A DNA stretch of 64,000 bases from Leptospira sp. WS4.C2 (GTDB lineage: Bacteria > Spirochaetota > Leptospiria > Leptospirales > Leptospiraceae). The notes beneath the pieces were generated by a model. That model was not told the origin of the DNA. It saw only the letters and a list, made by a program, of their open reading frames with translations, and searched no databases. A program made the translations under genes and the position numbers. The DNA lies in the NCBI RefSeq assembly GCF_040833985.1, contig NZ_CP162139.1, positions 2,252,001-2,316,000 of the forward strand. Reading direction: 5' to 3'. Shown one piece after another: positions 39,532-48,695 of the stretch (the first letter of the stretch is position 1; every line of letters begins with the position of its first letter).

Positions 39532-39697
39532 CGTATAACAGCAACTAACCGCTTCGCTTCGGGACTTACGCCCTCGCTCGGTCTCCGACACATAGGCTTT
39601 TGTCACTCCTCTTGCTTACGCAAGCGTCGTGCCAATCCCTAACGTCCCGTTCGGGACTCAGGGCCAGCCTACGTCGGTTAGTCTAGTTCGTTAGTCG
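39532..39697 (+). repeat. attC6
   Basis: Ends C6 (38845-39690). R'' CGTATAAC matches the C6 start; downstream core is the rare GTTAGTCG. L arms ACTAACCG and CGGTTAGT. Confidence 0.9.
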
Positions 39698-39717
39698 CAA
39701 TAGTTAAAACATAATAT

Positions 39718-40926
39718 ATGAAGAAAATATTTATTAGTTATACACACGATAGTATAGAACATAAAGCAAAAGTAAAAGATTTTGCCGATTATCTAAATTC
39801 AAACGATATTGAATGTGATTTGGATCAATATGAGATTTTTCCAGAAGTTGGTTGGACAAAATGGATGATCGATAAAATACAGGAAGCAAGTTTTGTATTA
39901 ATTATATGCACTGAACAGTATAAGAGAAAAGCAGAAAGTAATACAAACGAACCATCGGGGGGAACCTGGGAAGGATCTATTATAAGAAAAAGTCTATTCG
40001 ATTTAGGAAACATTAATAGAAAATTTATACCTGTCTGTTTCGGTAAAAATGAAAGAGTAAATATACCAAATTACCTTTCTGACTATACCTGTTTCGATCT
40101 TCAAAATACCTTCGAAATTGAGCAACTACTGGATTTAATAAAAAAAGATATTTTTTCAAGGAAACCTACGCCTGAGAGTTTATCTAGTACGTATAATTTC
40201 AGCAGAGAAAATGATCTTCATCATGTAGACTCAAAGACTAACGAAAATAGTATAGTTCTAATCTCAGTTAATGGAAATTCTTGCATAATTGAATTTAGTA
40301 AAATTATTAATAAGACAAACTTAACAGTAAATATAAATTCAATTAGTCCAAATGATTCAATTTTTTTGCAGAACTTAAATGAAAACAAACAAAATATATT
40401 CATTACATTTGGGTTTAATTCTTTTATAGTGAATCTCATTGAATTTAATCATGAAATTGAAAATGGAATTGAACATTACGAATTGATATTCTCAAAGAAA
40501 AATTATCCAAATTTAGCAACTATGTCCGATATGGCTTTGGCTGGATATACAACAGAACAAATTGCGGAAATTCGAGTAAAAAGGATTCTTGTAAATAAGC
40601 ATTTCATAAGTAATAGCGAAACTAACTTTCAAAAAATTCTTGAAGATTCAATTTTCTCTGGGATAGGGACACCTATTAGAGTCTCAAAATCACCGATTCC
40701 TGAAACCTGGAGAATAGCAAAATCTTTTGAAGAATTCAAAATCTTAGCAAAACTATATAGCGTAACTATGTTAATTCATTCAGCTGCAGTCACTAGCATC
40801 AGCAAACTTGAATTTACCGAGGAAAATAAAGTTTTATTTATAGATTTTGAAGGAATACGGGATAAGCAATATAGCAAAATGGAACCGCAGATAATAAAAT
40901 TTAAGGAACCTATCCTTCTAGATTAA
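39718..40926 (+). CDS. cassette C7: SEFIR/TIR-domain protein
   Basis: A 402-residue protein. The N-terminal 150 residues are a SEFIR (TIR-like) domain: KKIFISYTHDSIEHKAKVKDFADYL, CDLDQYE, IQEASFVLIICTEQY and the conserved GGTWEGSII with a Glu. TIR-like domains act in anti-phage NAD-depleting or signalling systems. The C-terminal 250 residues, mixed alpha/beta, are unknown and could be the sensing part. No partner gene lies in the same cassette. Confidence 0.78.
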   Translation: MKKIFISYTHDSIEHKAKVKDFADYLNSNDIECDLDQYEIFPEVGWTKWMIDKIQEASFVLIICTEQYKRKAESNTNEPSGGTWEGSIIRKSLFDLGNINRKFIPVCFGKNERVNIPNYLSDYTCFDLQNTFEIEQLLDLIKKDIFSRKPTPESLSSTYNFSRENDLHHVDSKTNENSIVLISVNGNSCIIEFSKIINKTNLTVNINSISPNDSIFLQNLNENKQNIFITFGFNSFIVNLIEFNHEIENGIEHYELIFSKKNYPNLATMSDMALAGYTTEQIAEIRVKRILVNKHFISNSETNFQKILEDSIFSGIGTPIRVSKSPIPETWRIAKSFEEFKILAKLYSVTMLIHSAAVTSISKLEFTEENKVLFIDFEGIRDKQYSKMEPQIIKFKEPILLD

Positions 40927-40932
40927 CTACTG

Positions 40933-41097
40933 CGACTAACATCCGCTACCCGCTTCGCTTCGGGACTACGCCCTCGCTCGGTCTGCGACAAATTCCTCTC
41001 CGGCACGTCCCTTGCCTCCGCAAGTTCCGCGCCGACGCTATCGCCTGCCCTGCAGGCTCAGCTACGAGGAACTTCGGGTAGCTGTTTACGTTATGCG
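40933..41097 (+). repeat. attC7
   Basis: Ends C7 (39691-41090). Its R'' is CGACTAAC, matching only the rare C7 start GTTAGTCG. L arms GCTACCCG and CGGGTAGC are unlike all others but fully complementary. Confidence 0.9.
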
Positions 41098-41141
41098 AAA
41101 TAAGTTACAAATTATTATAAAATTACTATAATAGAGGCAAA

Positions 41142-42023
41142 ATGGAAGGACTTACAATTGAACTCCAGAGAGACATCTTAGATTCAAAGAATAATTTATC
41201 TAATTTACTAAGGAAAGCGATTCTCATTTCAAAAAAACTTTCTGTGTCAACTATAGAGGATTGGTTACAAAATGAAATAAATGGCTATAAATCTATAGAT
41301 TCGATTCCAGATTACAGAATAGCGAAAGGTCAAGTCAAAGTATTTAATCCATATCGTGGCTGGCTACCATGCAATTTTGCAGATGAAGAATCTTCAAAAA
41401 ATCTAACTCAGCAAGCGATATTTATGTCCATTGGAGAAATGGAAGCTTTATTGAAAGAAAACGAATCGGGCGTTTTAGTTATGAATTTCAATCAAACTAT
41501 TACAAATGATCTCATGAGTCAAATGAGCGTTCCTCTTCAACCAGCTTTGCATGTATACTCTGTTGAAATAATAAAAATATTGGAAATTGTTAGAAATAAT
41601 CTTCTCACTTTTTCATTAGAACTTGAAAAAATGGGAATACTTGGAGAAGGAATGACTTTTACAAAAGAAGAAAAAGAATCAGCCAAACACATTAATTATA
41701 ATGTAACAAACAATATACAAAATATGCAAAATTCTCAATTACTACAATCAAATTCAGGAACAAATAACTTTATAAATAACATTGAGAAAATCAATGATTT
41801 TATTAAAAACATTGAAGAATCGCTCAAAGATTTAAATTTAAAAAATGAAATAAAAAGCGAAATCATTTCTGAAATTGAAACTTTAAAAATACAATCAAAA
41901 TCTCCCAAACCAAAAAGTCAAATTATGAGAGAATCATTATTAACTATTCGATCCATTTTAGAAGGAATAACTGGAAGTTTAATTGCATCAGGTCTTTTAT
42001 TCCAAATTGATAAAATTATATAA
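41142..42023 (+). CDS. cassette C8: AbiTii-domain abortive infection protein
   Basis: A 293-residue protein. The first 185 residues match the AbiTii domain pattern: LQRDILDSKNNLSNLLRKAILISKKL then WLQNEINGYKSIDSIPDYR and LHVYSVEIIKILEIVRNNLLTFSLELE. A polar linker, a coiled coil and a final hydrophobic helix (GITGSLIASGLLFQI) follow. AbiTii proteins are linked to abortive infection, but the mechanism is not established. AGAGG precedes the ATG. Confidence 0.8.
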   Translation: MEGLTIELQRDILDSKNNLSNLLRKAILISKKLSVSTIEDWLQNEINGYKSIDSIPDYRIAKGQVKVFNPYRGWLPCNFADEESSKNLTQQAIFMSIGEMEALLKENESGVLVMNFNQTITNDLMSQMSVPLQPALHVYSVEIIKILEIVRNNLLTFSLELEKMGILGEGMTFTKEEKESAKHINYNVTNNIQNMQNSQLLQSNSGTNNFINNIEKINDFIKNIEESLKDLNLKNEIKSEIISEIETLKIQSKSPKPKSQIMRESLLTIRSILEGITGSLIASGLLFQIDKII

Positions 42024-42037
42024 AAAGTAACTTACTT

Positions 42038-42201
42038 CGCATAACAGCATGTTACCGCTACGCTTCGGCACAAGGCCTCGCTCGGGCTACGCCAAATTCC
42101 CCTTCTGGCATTCGCCTTGCTTACGCAAGCTACATGCCAGTCCCTAACGTCCCGTTGGGACTCAGGGTCGGGGAACTTCGGTAACACTAGTTCGTTATGC
42201 G
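42038..42201 (+). repeat. attC8
   Basis: Ends C8 (41091-42194); ends match through position 19 except position 11. Inner hairpins CTGGCAT/ATGCCAG and GTCCC/GGGAC are clear here. Confidence 0.9.
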
Positions 42202-42249
42202 AAATTTTACTGAATCAATTTTAAAATTACAAAAAACAATTTAAAAAAA

Positions 42250-43242
42250 ATGAAAACGAAATATCTCATAATTCCGCTCTTCTTTGCTTCACTTACCCAA
42301 TGCTTAACATGGAAAGCTATTAAAGGAATAGAAGGTAAGAATGCCGAAATTGAAACAATTCCAAAAAAACTTTTAGACATTACTGAATCAGAAAATAAAA
42401 TAATTGTAAAAGTAGAAGCTATTGAGAAATCTACGGATCACGCTGATCGGTATTCTGATCCAATTATTTCCTTGTGCTTTATTTTACCTGCTTCTGATAA
42501 TGATTATCATTCGAGAATCAAAGCTGAGGATGCAATTCCATGTCCCGATAATTTTAAACCAACCCAAATGACAACTCATACCAAACCACATGGATTACTC
42601 TTCATTGGTAATAAGTATGTTCTTAAATCTCCAGGAAATTACGATATTTACTGCGAATGTAAAGATTTTCCAGAAGGCAAAGAGTTTAAAGAAATTTTAG
42701 TCGGAACAGGATTATTTAATAAGCACTATTTCATTCTTTTTCAAGATGGATCCGCTTATGCTTTCCATTCTGGCATTGATATATATCCAGAAGGTATATT
42801 TTCAAGTGAACGATTAGAATATTACCTCAAGAATGATCCATGCAACCTAATAAACTTTATTAACTTTGGTCATTGCGAAAAAAAAACCATATTTCACGCC
42901 AAACCAAATTTCGGAACAGTTGGGAGCAATTATTTGAAAGAAGTAGTTTCATATCCAGACAGTGAAACTGCCTATATTTCTATCATGTTTTCAAATTACG
43001 GATTCTTAAAACATACAGACCTAACAAAAACTGAAGCAAGCCATTTCTCTTTTCAGAAAAGTAATTCTAATCTTCCATATTCCATTTCGTATATTCAAAT
43101 TATACCAAGTATCGGAAAACCATATAAGAGCAGAGCCAAAATAGAAAGAATTCCCATGATACCTGTCCTTGCGGCTATTGAAATCATATCATTACCAATC
43201 ATAGTCCCTTTCTATATTTTTTACTACTCCATCTCAAGGTAG
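42250..43242 (+). CDS. cassette C9: large lipoprotein
   Basis: A 330-residue protein with a signal peptide ending ASLTQC (lipobox). The mature part holds several Cys residues (SLCFILP, AIPCPDNF, DIYCECKDF, DPCNLI, FGHCEKK) that could pair, and ends in a hydrophobic segment (IEIISLPIIVPFYIFYYSI), which is unusual for a lipoprotein. Envelope location is likely. Not recognised. Confidence 0.62.
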   Translation: MKTKYLIIPLFFASLTQCLTWKAIKGIEGKNAEIETIPKKLLDITESENKIIVKVEAIEKSTDHADRYSDPIISLCFILPASDNDYHSRIKAEDAIPCPDNFKPTQMTTHTKPHGLLFIGNKYVLKSPGNYDIYCECKDFPEGKEFKEILVGTGLFNKHYFILFQDGSAYAFHSGIDIYPEGIFSSERLEYYLKNDPCNLINFINFGHCEKKTIFHAKPNFGTVGSNYLKEVVSYPDSETAYISIMFSNYGFLKHTDLTKTEASHFSFQKSNSNLPYSISYIQIIPSIGKPYKSRAKIERIPMIPVLAAIEIISLPIIVPFYIFYYSISR

Positions 43243-43250
43243 TAAAACTT

Positions 43251-43414
43251 CGCATAACAACGTGGAAACGCTGCGCTTCGGCACAAGGCCTCGCTTGGCC
43301 TACGGCACATTCCTCTCCGTCACGCTTCTCGCTCCGCAAGAAGGCGCGCCGACGCTAACGCCTACTACGTAGGCTCAGCTACGAGGAACGTCGTCTCCAC
43401 TATTTCGTTATACG
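43251..43414 (+). repeat. attC9
   Basis: Ends C9 (42195-43407). R'' CGCATAAC; downstream core GTTATACG with left flank TATTTC instead of TAGTTC. Confidence 0.88.
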
Positions 43415-43445
43415 CAATTTTGAAAAATATATATGAGGAACAAAT

Positions 43446-45188
43446 ATGAAAATAAACTTCTTTGCAGTTAACAATTATAGAGGAATCTCTGGAGGATTAG
43501 AGAACAACAAAATTAATTTTCATAACACGAACACATTGTTTATCTATGGTCAAAACAATGTTGGTAAATCAACCTTCTTAAAAGCATATAATTTCTTCTA
43601 TGAAGATACACTTCCCCTTATTGATGACTTTCATAAAAAAAAGATCGAAAATGAAATTGAGTTCGAAATTGAAGTAATCTTAGATTCTTTTGATAAAGGA
43701 AGAATTGAAAAAGCAGCACCGAAGCAAAAAGAAAGTTACAAAAAATACTTAAATAATGATATTCTTCGCTTAAAAAATACTTATAAAAAGGGAGATAAAG
43801 GCAAAGTTGAAAAGCTAGCTCAAACTTACAATCCCGCAACAAATACTTATGAATCTATTGGCTATGGATCTATTGGTCTCCATTCTGTATTTCAATCCTG
43901 CCTACCAAAGCCTATTTTTATAAAGGCGATGCCTAGTGAAGAAGAAACAAAATCAATATTAAATGAAATTCTGAAAGCAATGGCTGAAGGAAAACTAAAA
44001 GACTCCGAACTTGACGAATTGCAACAAGCAAGACAAAAAATTAAAGAACTTCAAGACAAAATGTATAATGCAGAAACTATACAAAATTATCAAGACTCAG
44101 TTAATAAATATTTCAAACGCATTTTCTCAGATACGTCCCTCTCATTCAAGGAACAAAAAGAAAGATTGGCATGGACGGAGAACAAACTTGGGAAAGACTT
44201 TGATATTGAATTTTCCAAATTAAATTCAGATGGTACTGTAAATCCACAAATTCCTTCAACAACTAACCACATTGGCCATGGAACAATTCGAACAGCTATT
44301 TTTACCCTACTATTAATGAAGGATATTGCCGAAAGTTTTGAAAGACAAAAGGGAAGAAAGGACTATATGGTTTTATTCGAAGAACCTGAACTATTCCTTT
44401 ATCCTAAAATAATAAAGGAATTACGGGAACTAATTTACCAAGTTAGTGAAGAAGATCTACCCTACCAAATTCTCTGTGCATCTCATTCGTCTGCGATGAT
44501 CGATCTTTCGAAACCGAAATCATCTATTATACGACTAGTAAAAGAGAATGAAGAAACAAGAATTTATCAAATAAACGATACCTTTTTAAAAGAAGCCAAA
44601 AATGTAAAAACGGATTTAGAACTTAAACAAGAAATGTATGAAGTATTAAGATTTAACCCTTATATATGTGAATCATTTTACTCAGATGAAGTAGTTTTAG
44701 TAGAAGGTCCTACCGAAGAAATAATAATAAGAGCCTATCTTCAAGAAATAGAGAGTAATAAATCAATCTTTATTTTAAATTGCGGTAGCGTAACCAACAT
44801 ACCTTTTTATCAAAAAGTATTCTCCAAATTTAAAATAAAATATCATGTAATTTTTGATACAGATGGACAAAAAATAATCTCAAGCGATTTAAATGGCAGC
44901 CCAAAATTTGAAAATGGCATCCAAGGATCAATTTCCAAACAATATGAAGAAGATTCTATTATACTAGCGGGTAAGATAGGATTGCTTCGCGTTCACGATA
45001 CAACTTTCGAACCAGCACATCAAAATAAAGAGATTCCTGCTGAACTTCAATATACTGATATTCCTAGTCATGGTAAACCTTATAACGCAAATCAATACTG
45101 GAGGAATACTTTGCAACGAAATTTATCACATGCCGATATTAACAAAGTACCTATCATCAGATATTTAAAAGATATTATCGGAAAATAA
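43446..45188 (+). CDS. cassette C10: OLD-type ATPase-TOPRIM nuclease
   Basis: A 580-residue OLD (overcoming lysogenisation defect) family protein. Walker A is GQNNVGKST (35-43); ABC-type motifs follow in SLHSVF, VLFEEPELFLYP and ILCASHSSAMID. The C-terminal TOPRIM domain has VLVEGPTEE (about 417-425) and VIFDTDGQ (about 469-476), the metal-binding acids. OLD proteins are DNA nucleases used against phages, often with a helicase (as in Gabija), which is absent here. GAGGA precedes the ATG. Confidence 0.88.
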   Translation: MKINFFAVNNYRGISGGLENNKINFHNTNTLFIYGQNNVGKSTFLKAYNFFYEDTLPLIDDFHKKKIENEIEFEIEVILDSFDKGRIEKAAPKQKESYKKYLNNDILRLKNTYKKGDKGKVEKLAQTYNPATNTYESIGYGSIGLHSVFQSCLPKPIFIKAMPSEEETKSILNEILKAMAEGKLKDSELDELQQARQKIKELQDKMYNAETIQNYQDSVNKYFKRIFSDTSLSFKEQKERLAWTENKLGKDFDIEFSKLNSDGTVNPQIPSTTNHIGHGTIRTAIFTLLLMKDIAESFERQKGRKDYMVLFEEPELFLYPKIIKELRELIYQVSEEDLPYQILCASHSSAMIDLSKPKSSIIRLVKENEETRIYQINDTFLKEAKNVKTDLELKQEMYEVLRFNPYICESFYSDEVVLVEGPTEEIIIRAYLQEIESNKSIFILNCGSVTNIPFYQKVFSKFKIKYHVIFDTDGQKIISSDLNGSPKFENGIQGSISKQYEEDSIILAGKIGLLRVHDTTFEPAHQNKEIPAELQYTDIPSHGKPYNANQYWRNTLQRNLSHADINKVPIIRYLKDIIGK

Positions 45189-45209
45189 AAATTCTTACAT
45201 TCAAAACTG

Positions 45210-45373
45210 CGTATAACAGCGCATTAACGCTTCGCTTCGGGACTTCGCCCTCGCTCGGCCTGCGGCACATAGGCTTTCTGTCACTCGTTTGCTTCCGCAA
45301 ACTACGTGCCAGTCCCTAACGTCCCGTTGGGACTCAGGGTCAGCCTACGTCGTTAACGCTAGATCGTTATGCG
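45210..45373 (+). repeat. attC10
   Basis: Ends C10 (43408-45366). R'' CGTATAAC; downstream core GTTATGCG with flank AGATC. L arms CATTAACG and CGTTAACG. Confidence 0.9.
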
Positions 45374-45424
45374 ACATTTCGAAGAACACTTACCAATTCG
45401 ATAATCTCTGATAGAAAAAAACTA

Positions 45425-46603
45425 ATGAAAAAAGAACCTCAAATCTATTCTAACCTAACTATCACGCAAAAGGAGGTAACTAGCCTTAAACGATACTTTC
45501 AATCAATAAAAAGAAATCTACCTAGAGGTTGGAAGATAAAAATCAATAAAAATTATAAAGATGACGATACTTTTAAAATTTTACTAGACTAACTTTGTTT
45601 AGAAACTCCCAAATTTAAAAATCAATCCGATAAACAAATTTTTAATGGATTCATTCACCTTGGTCTTATTGATGATTCAATTATCCTTCTGAAAGTAGAT
45701 TTTAATATAAATTATCCCAAGGAAGAATCTATAGAAATAACTGGCTTTATTATTAATTATTTTCATGAGGAAATTTTAAAAAAAAACAAACATTATAATG
45801 CTTTTCAACATGAATTTAAATTTGGAGGACCAAACGATGAGAACTGGTATAGAACCGATTTAAGAGACGCTAGATTAATATCTCTTCATGCAAAGGATGA
45901 TAAGAAAACATATTTTTTGTCAAAAAGTGAACAATCCTTAATTGATGATAAAGTAATAAATTTTCCTGCACCAAATAATATATCCATATCATTGAGCATA
46001 ATGAAAAAATGCTTAAGCTCAGCCAGAGAACTCCATAAGAAAATTCTTCGATCGTCCACTAATCAAAAAATTGAAATTACCGAAATGCTAAAACCAGATT
46101 TTTACAATTATTTCGAGCAAATTCAAACAAGCATTATTTTTTCATACATTGCGATTGAAGCATTTTCAAATGCGGCCATACCGGATATTTTTTTATTTGA
46201 AAAAGTCAATGAAAAGGGAATAAAGGAAACTTGGAACAAAGAAAACATAGAAAGATGGATGTCTACAAGTGAAAAAGTTAGTAATATACTACCGACAATT
46301 TTGAAAACAAGCGATATAAGAAATGAAAATTTCTGGAGTAATTTTAAAGATCTAGAAAAACTTAGAAATGACATTATCCACCAAAAAACAATCGAAAAGG
46401 GAAACAAATTAGACGTTGAACTGTTCCATCAAATGCTAAATCCAAATGTAATTAACAAAATTACATCTTCGATAAAAGTAATTGAGTTTTTTTACAAAAT
46501 CGACAGTGCGCATCCATATTTTCCATTAGGACTAGGAATTGCAAAATTTCAAGTTCATAAAATAGAAAGTATGGAAAAACATTTTAAGCTGGTCGAAGGG
46601 TAG
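45425..46603 (+). pseudogene. cassette C11: HEPN-like protein gene with an in-frame stop
   Basis: An ATG at 45425 opens a frame that meets TAA at 45590-45592, yet the same frame stays open from there to 46603. The whole is a 393-codon gene interrupted at codon 56. The downstream part could be expressed alone from TTG 45917 (228 residues). It ends with a helical domain with LRNDIIH (RxxxxH), as in HEPN ribonucleases. Either a recent nonsense mutation, a sequencing error, or two genes in one frame. Not otherwise recognised. Confidence 0.65.
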
Positions 46604-46653
46604 ATTAATTAAATAATCTTAAATTTACAAAAAAATCTCAAAGTTCAAAACGT

Positions 46654-46818
46654 CGCATAACAGCGTCTAACCGCTGCGCTTCGGGACTTCGCCCTCGCTT
46701 GGTCTGCGACACATAGGCTTCTGGCACTCCCCTTGCCTTCGCAAGTGTCGTGGCCAGTCCCTAACGTCCCGTTGGGACTCAGGGTCAGCCTACGTCGGTT
46801 AGCCTAGTTCGTTATACG
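46654..46818 (+). repeat. attC11
   Basis: Ends C11 (45367-46811); ends match over 18 bases with mismatches at 11 and 15. Downstream core GTTATACG. Confidence 0.9.
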
Positions 46819-46944
46819 CCATTTCGTAAAAATTTCCCTAAAAACATGAAAAAATTAAGGAAATTCGTATAAGAAGCTATTTTCGCAAAGAAAATTCCAT
46901 TCTCATTTATTGACTTTTCCATTTGCGTTAGGATAATATACCAT

Positions 46945-47244
46945 ATGAAAGTTGAATCCAAAAAAGAATTGATTGAGGAATTAACGAAAATCAAACCAAT
47001 TCTCAATAATAATTTTGGTGTTCTGAAAATCGGAATCTTTGGATCTTTTGCAAAAGATAAAGTTAATTCTGATAGCGACGTTGACTTACTCGTTGAAATG
47101 AAAAGTCCCGATTTTGATTCTTTTGTAGGTTTAAAAATATTTTTAGAAAAACTTTTTGAAAGAAATGTAGACATTATTAGAAAAAGAAATCAAATTAAGC
47201 CTTCTTTTCTAAATAGAATTCAGAAAGATATTATAAATGTCTGA
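46945..47244 (+). CDS. cassette C12: MNT nucleotidyltransferase antitoxin
   Basis: A 99-residue minimal nucleotidyltransferase. It shows FGVLKIGIFGSFAKDKVNSDSDVDLLVE, with the GSF and DxD metal-binding motif, and ends with VDIIRKRNQ. In MNT-HEPN pairs this protein neutralises the HEPN partner, in some cases by adding AMP. It overlaps the HEPN gene by eight bases in the same cassette, which starts at 46812 with a leader of about 130 bases that may hold a promoter. Confidence 0.85.
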   Translation: MKVESKKELIEELTKIKPILNNNFGVLKIGIFGSFAKDKVNSDSDVDLLVEMKSPDFDSFVGLKIFLEKLFERNVDIIRKRNQIKPSFLNRIQKDIINV

Positions 47245-47605
47245 AGAAATCTATGAAAGGTTTGAATTTATTCAAGAATCGATCGTAATCATTCAAACTA
47301 GATTCGAAAAAATAAAATTCCCTGATGATCTTATTAATTCCCATGATGGAATTACAATTCTAGATTCAATTGCAATGAGACTACAAGCAATTGGAGATAA
47401 TATTAAATCTGTTGTAAAATTAGACGGTAAATTTCTAAATAAATATCCAGATACAGATTGGGAAAAAATTATGAAAATGAGAGATGTAATCTCCCATCAT
47501 TATGAAGGTCTTGACCACGAAATAATTTTTAATATCTGTAAAAACAAAATACCCGAATTAAAACAATCTGTCGAATTTATACTGAAACTACGAAACGGCG
47601 TATAA
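47237..47605 (+). CDS. cassette C12: HepT-like HEPN toxin
   Basis: A 122-residue HEPN (DUF86) protein with the toxin motif RDVISHHY (RxxxxHxY) near residue 87, which forms the ribonuclease site in HepT. The upstream overlapping gene encodes its likely MNT antitoxin. The stop codon TAA lies inside R'' of attC12, so the attC ends the reading frame. Confidence 0.85.
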   Translation: MSEEIYERFEFIQESIVIIQTRFEKIKFPDDLINSHDGITILDSIAMRLQAIGDNIKSVVKLDGKFLNKYPDTDWEKIMKMRDVISHHYEGLDHEIIFNICKNKIPELKQSVEFILKLRNGV

Positions 47606-47760
47606 CAGCGAGGAAACGCTGCGCTTCGGCACTACGGCCTCGCTTGGGCTGCGCCACATTCCTCTCCGTCACGCTTCTCGCTACGCAAGAAGCGCGCCGA
47701 CGCTAACGCCTCTGCGAGGCTCAGCTACGAGGAACGTCGTCTCCCCTAGTTCGTTATGTG
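47599..47760 (+). repeat. attC12
   Basis: Ends C12 (46812-47753). The C12 stop codon lies in R''. Downstream core is the unusual GTTATGTG. Confidence 0.9.
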
Positions 47761-47779
47761 CAATTGCTAAAATAAATTC

Positions 47780-48505
47780 ATGAAATTAAATAATAAATTA
47801 GAAACAGCAATTCATTTCCTATGGTTTTGTAAAATCGACTTAGAAAATGTTAAAGTTCTAAAAACTCAAGAATATAGTAGAAAGCATATAAGCTTCCCAA
47901 AACTAAAAAAAAATTCAAATATCGACTCAACTGACTATGAGATCTCTGATAGATTTCATTTTCCGTTGATTGGTTCAAATGATATACTGTTATTTAGACT
48001 AATATACGAAAGTTTAGAAAAACTTTTTAAAGCAACAATTATAGTTCAAAATTACCTGGAGAAAAGAGAAAAATTAGAAATAAAATCTGACCATTCATTA
48101 AGTGAATTATGGAATAATATTCCAAACGTATTAGAATTTAAAATAGAGAATGAACCTGTTTTCATCCATTTCAAAAAACTCTTTGATGATATATTATTAA
48201 TGGAAAATTTCTTCACTCTTGATTATAATTTATTAAGATATGGATTAAATAAAAGCAATGAAGTTTCAAAAATTTTCAATTTCCAAATTTCCAATAAAGA
48301 CCTTGAATTATTTTTAAATAAAATTGATACTTTAAGCACACTAATTGGAAGCGGAATCTATAGCTCTGAATTTTCTATCGGAAAGGAACCAACTGGAGAA
48401 AAATTTCCGAGAGTGATAATAAAAAATTCTGATGGGAATTCTATAAATAGAAAAAAAGCAGATTTTGTATTCGAAATAACAAATGAAAAGCGCAACTGCA
48501 CATAA
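47780..48505 (+). CDS. cassette C13: HEPN-like helical protein
   Basis: A 241-residue helical protein. The segment FRLIYESLEKLFKATIIVQNYLE followed by KSDHSLSELWNNIP resembles HEPN-domain proteins, but no RxxxxH motif is seen, so a ribonuclease role is doubtful. The stop codon lies inside R'' of attC13 (CACATAAC). No ribosome binding site is evident. Assignment is weak. Confidence 0.5.
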   Translation: MKLNNKLETAIHFLWFCKIDLENVKVLKTQEYSRKHISFPKLKKNSNIDSTDYEISDRFHFPLIGSNDILLFRLIYESLEKLFKATIIVQNYLEKREKLEIKSDHSLSELWNNIPNVLEFKIENEPVFIHFKKLFDDILLMENFFTLDYNLLRYGLNKSNEVSKIFNFQISNKDLELFLNKIDTLSTLIGSGIYSSEFSIGKEPTGEKFPRVIIKNSDGNSINRKKADFVFEITNEKRNCT

Positions 48506-48662
48506 CAGCGACTTAACGCTTCGCTTCGGCACAAGGCCTCGCTCGGTCTGCGACACATAGGCTTCTGGCACTCCCCTTGCTTACGCAAGTGTCGTTCCAG
48601 TCCCTAACGTCCCGTTCGGGACTAAGGGCCAGCCTACGTCGTTAAGGCTAGTTCGTTATACG
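48499..48662 (+). repeat. attC13
   Basis: Ends C13 (47754-48655). R'' CACATAAC matches only the rare C13 start GTTATGTG. Downstream core GTTATACG. Confidence 0.9.
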
Positions 48663-48695
48663 TCATTTTTTAAAATTCAAATTAGAAGAGAAAAT

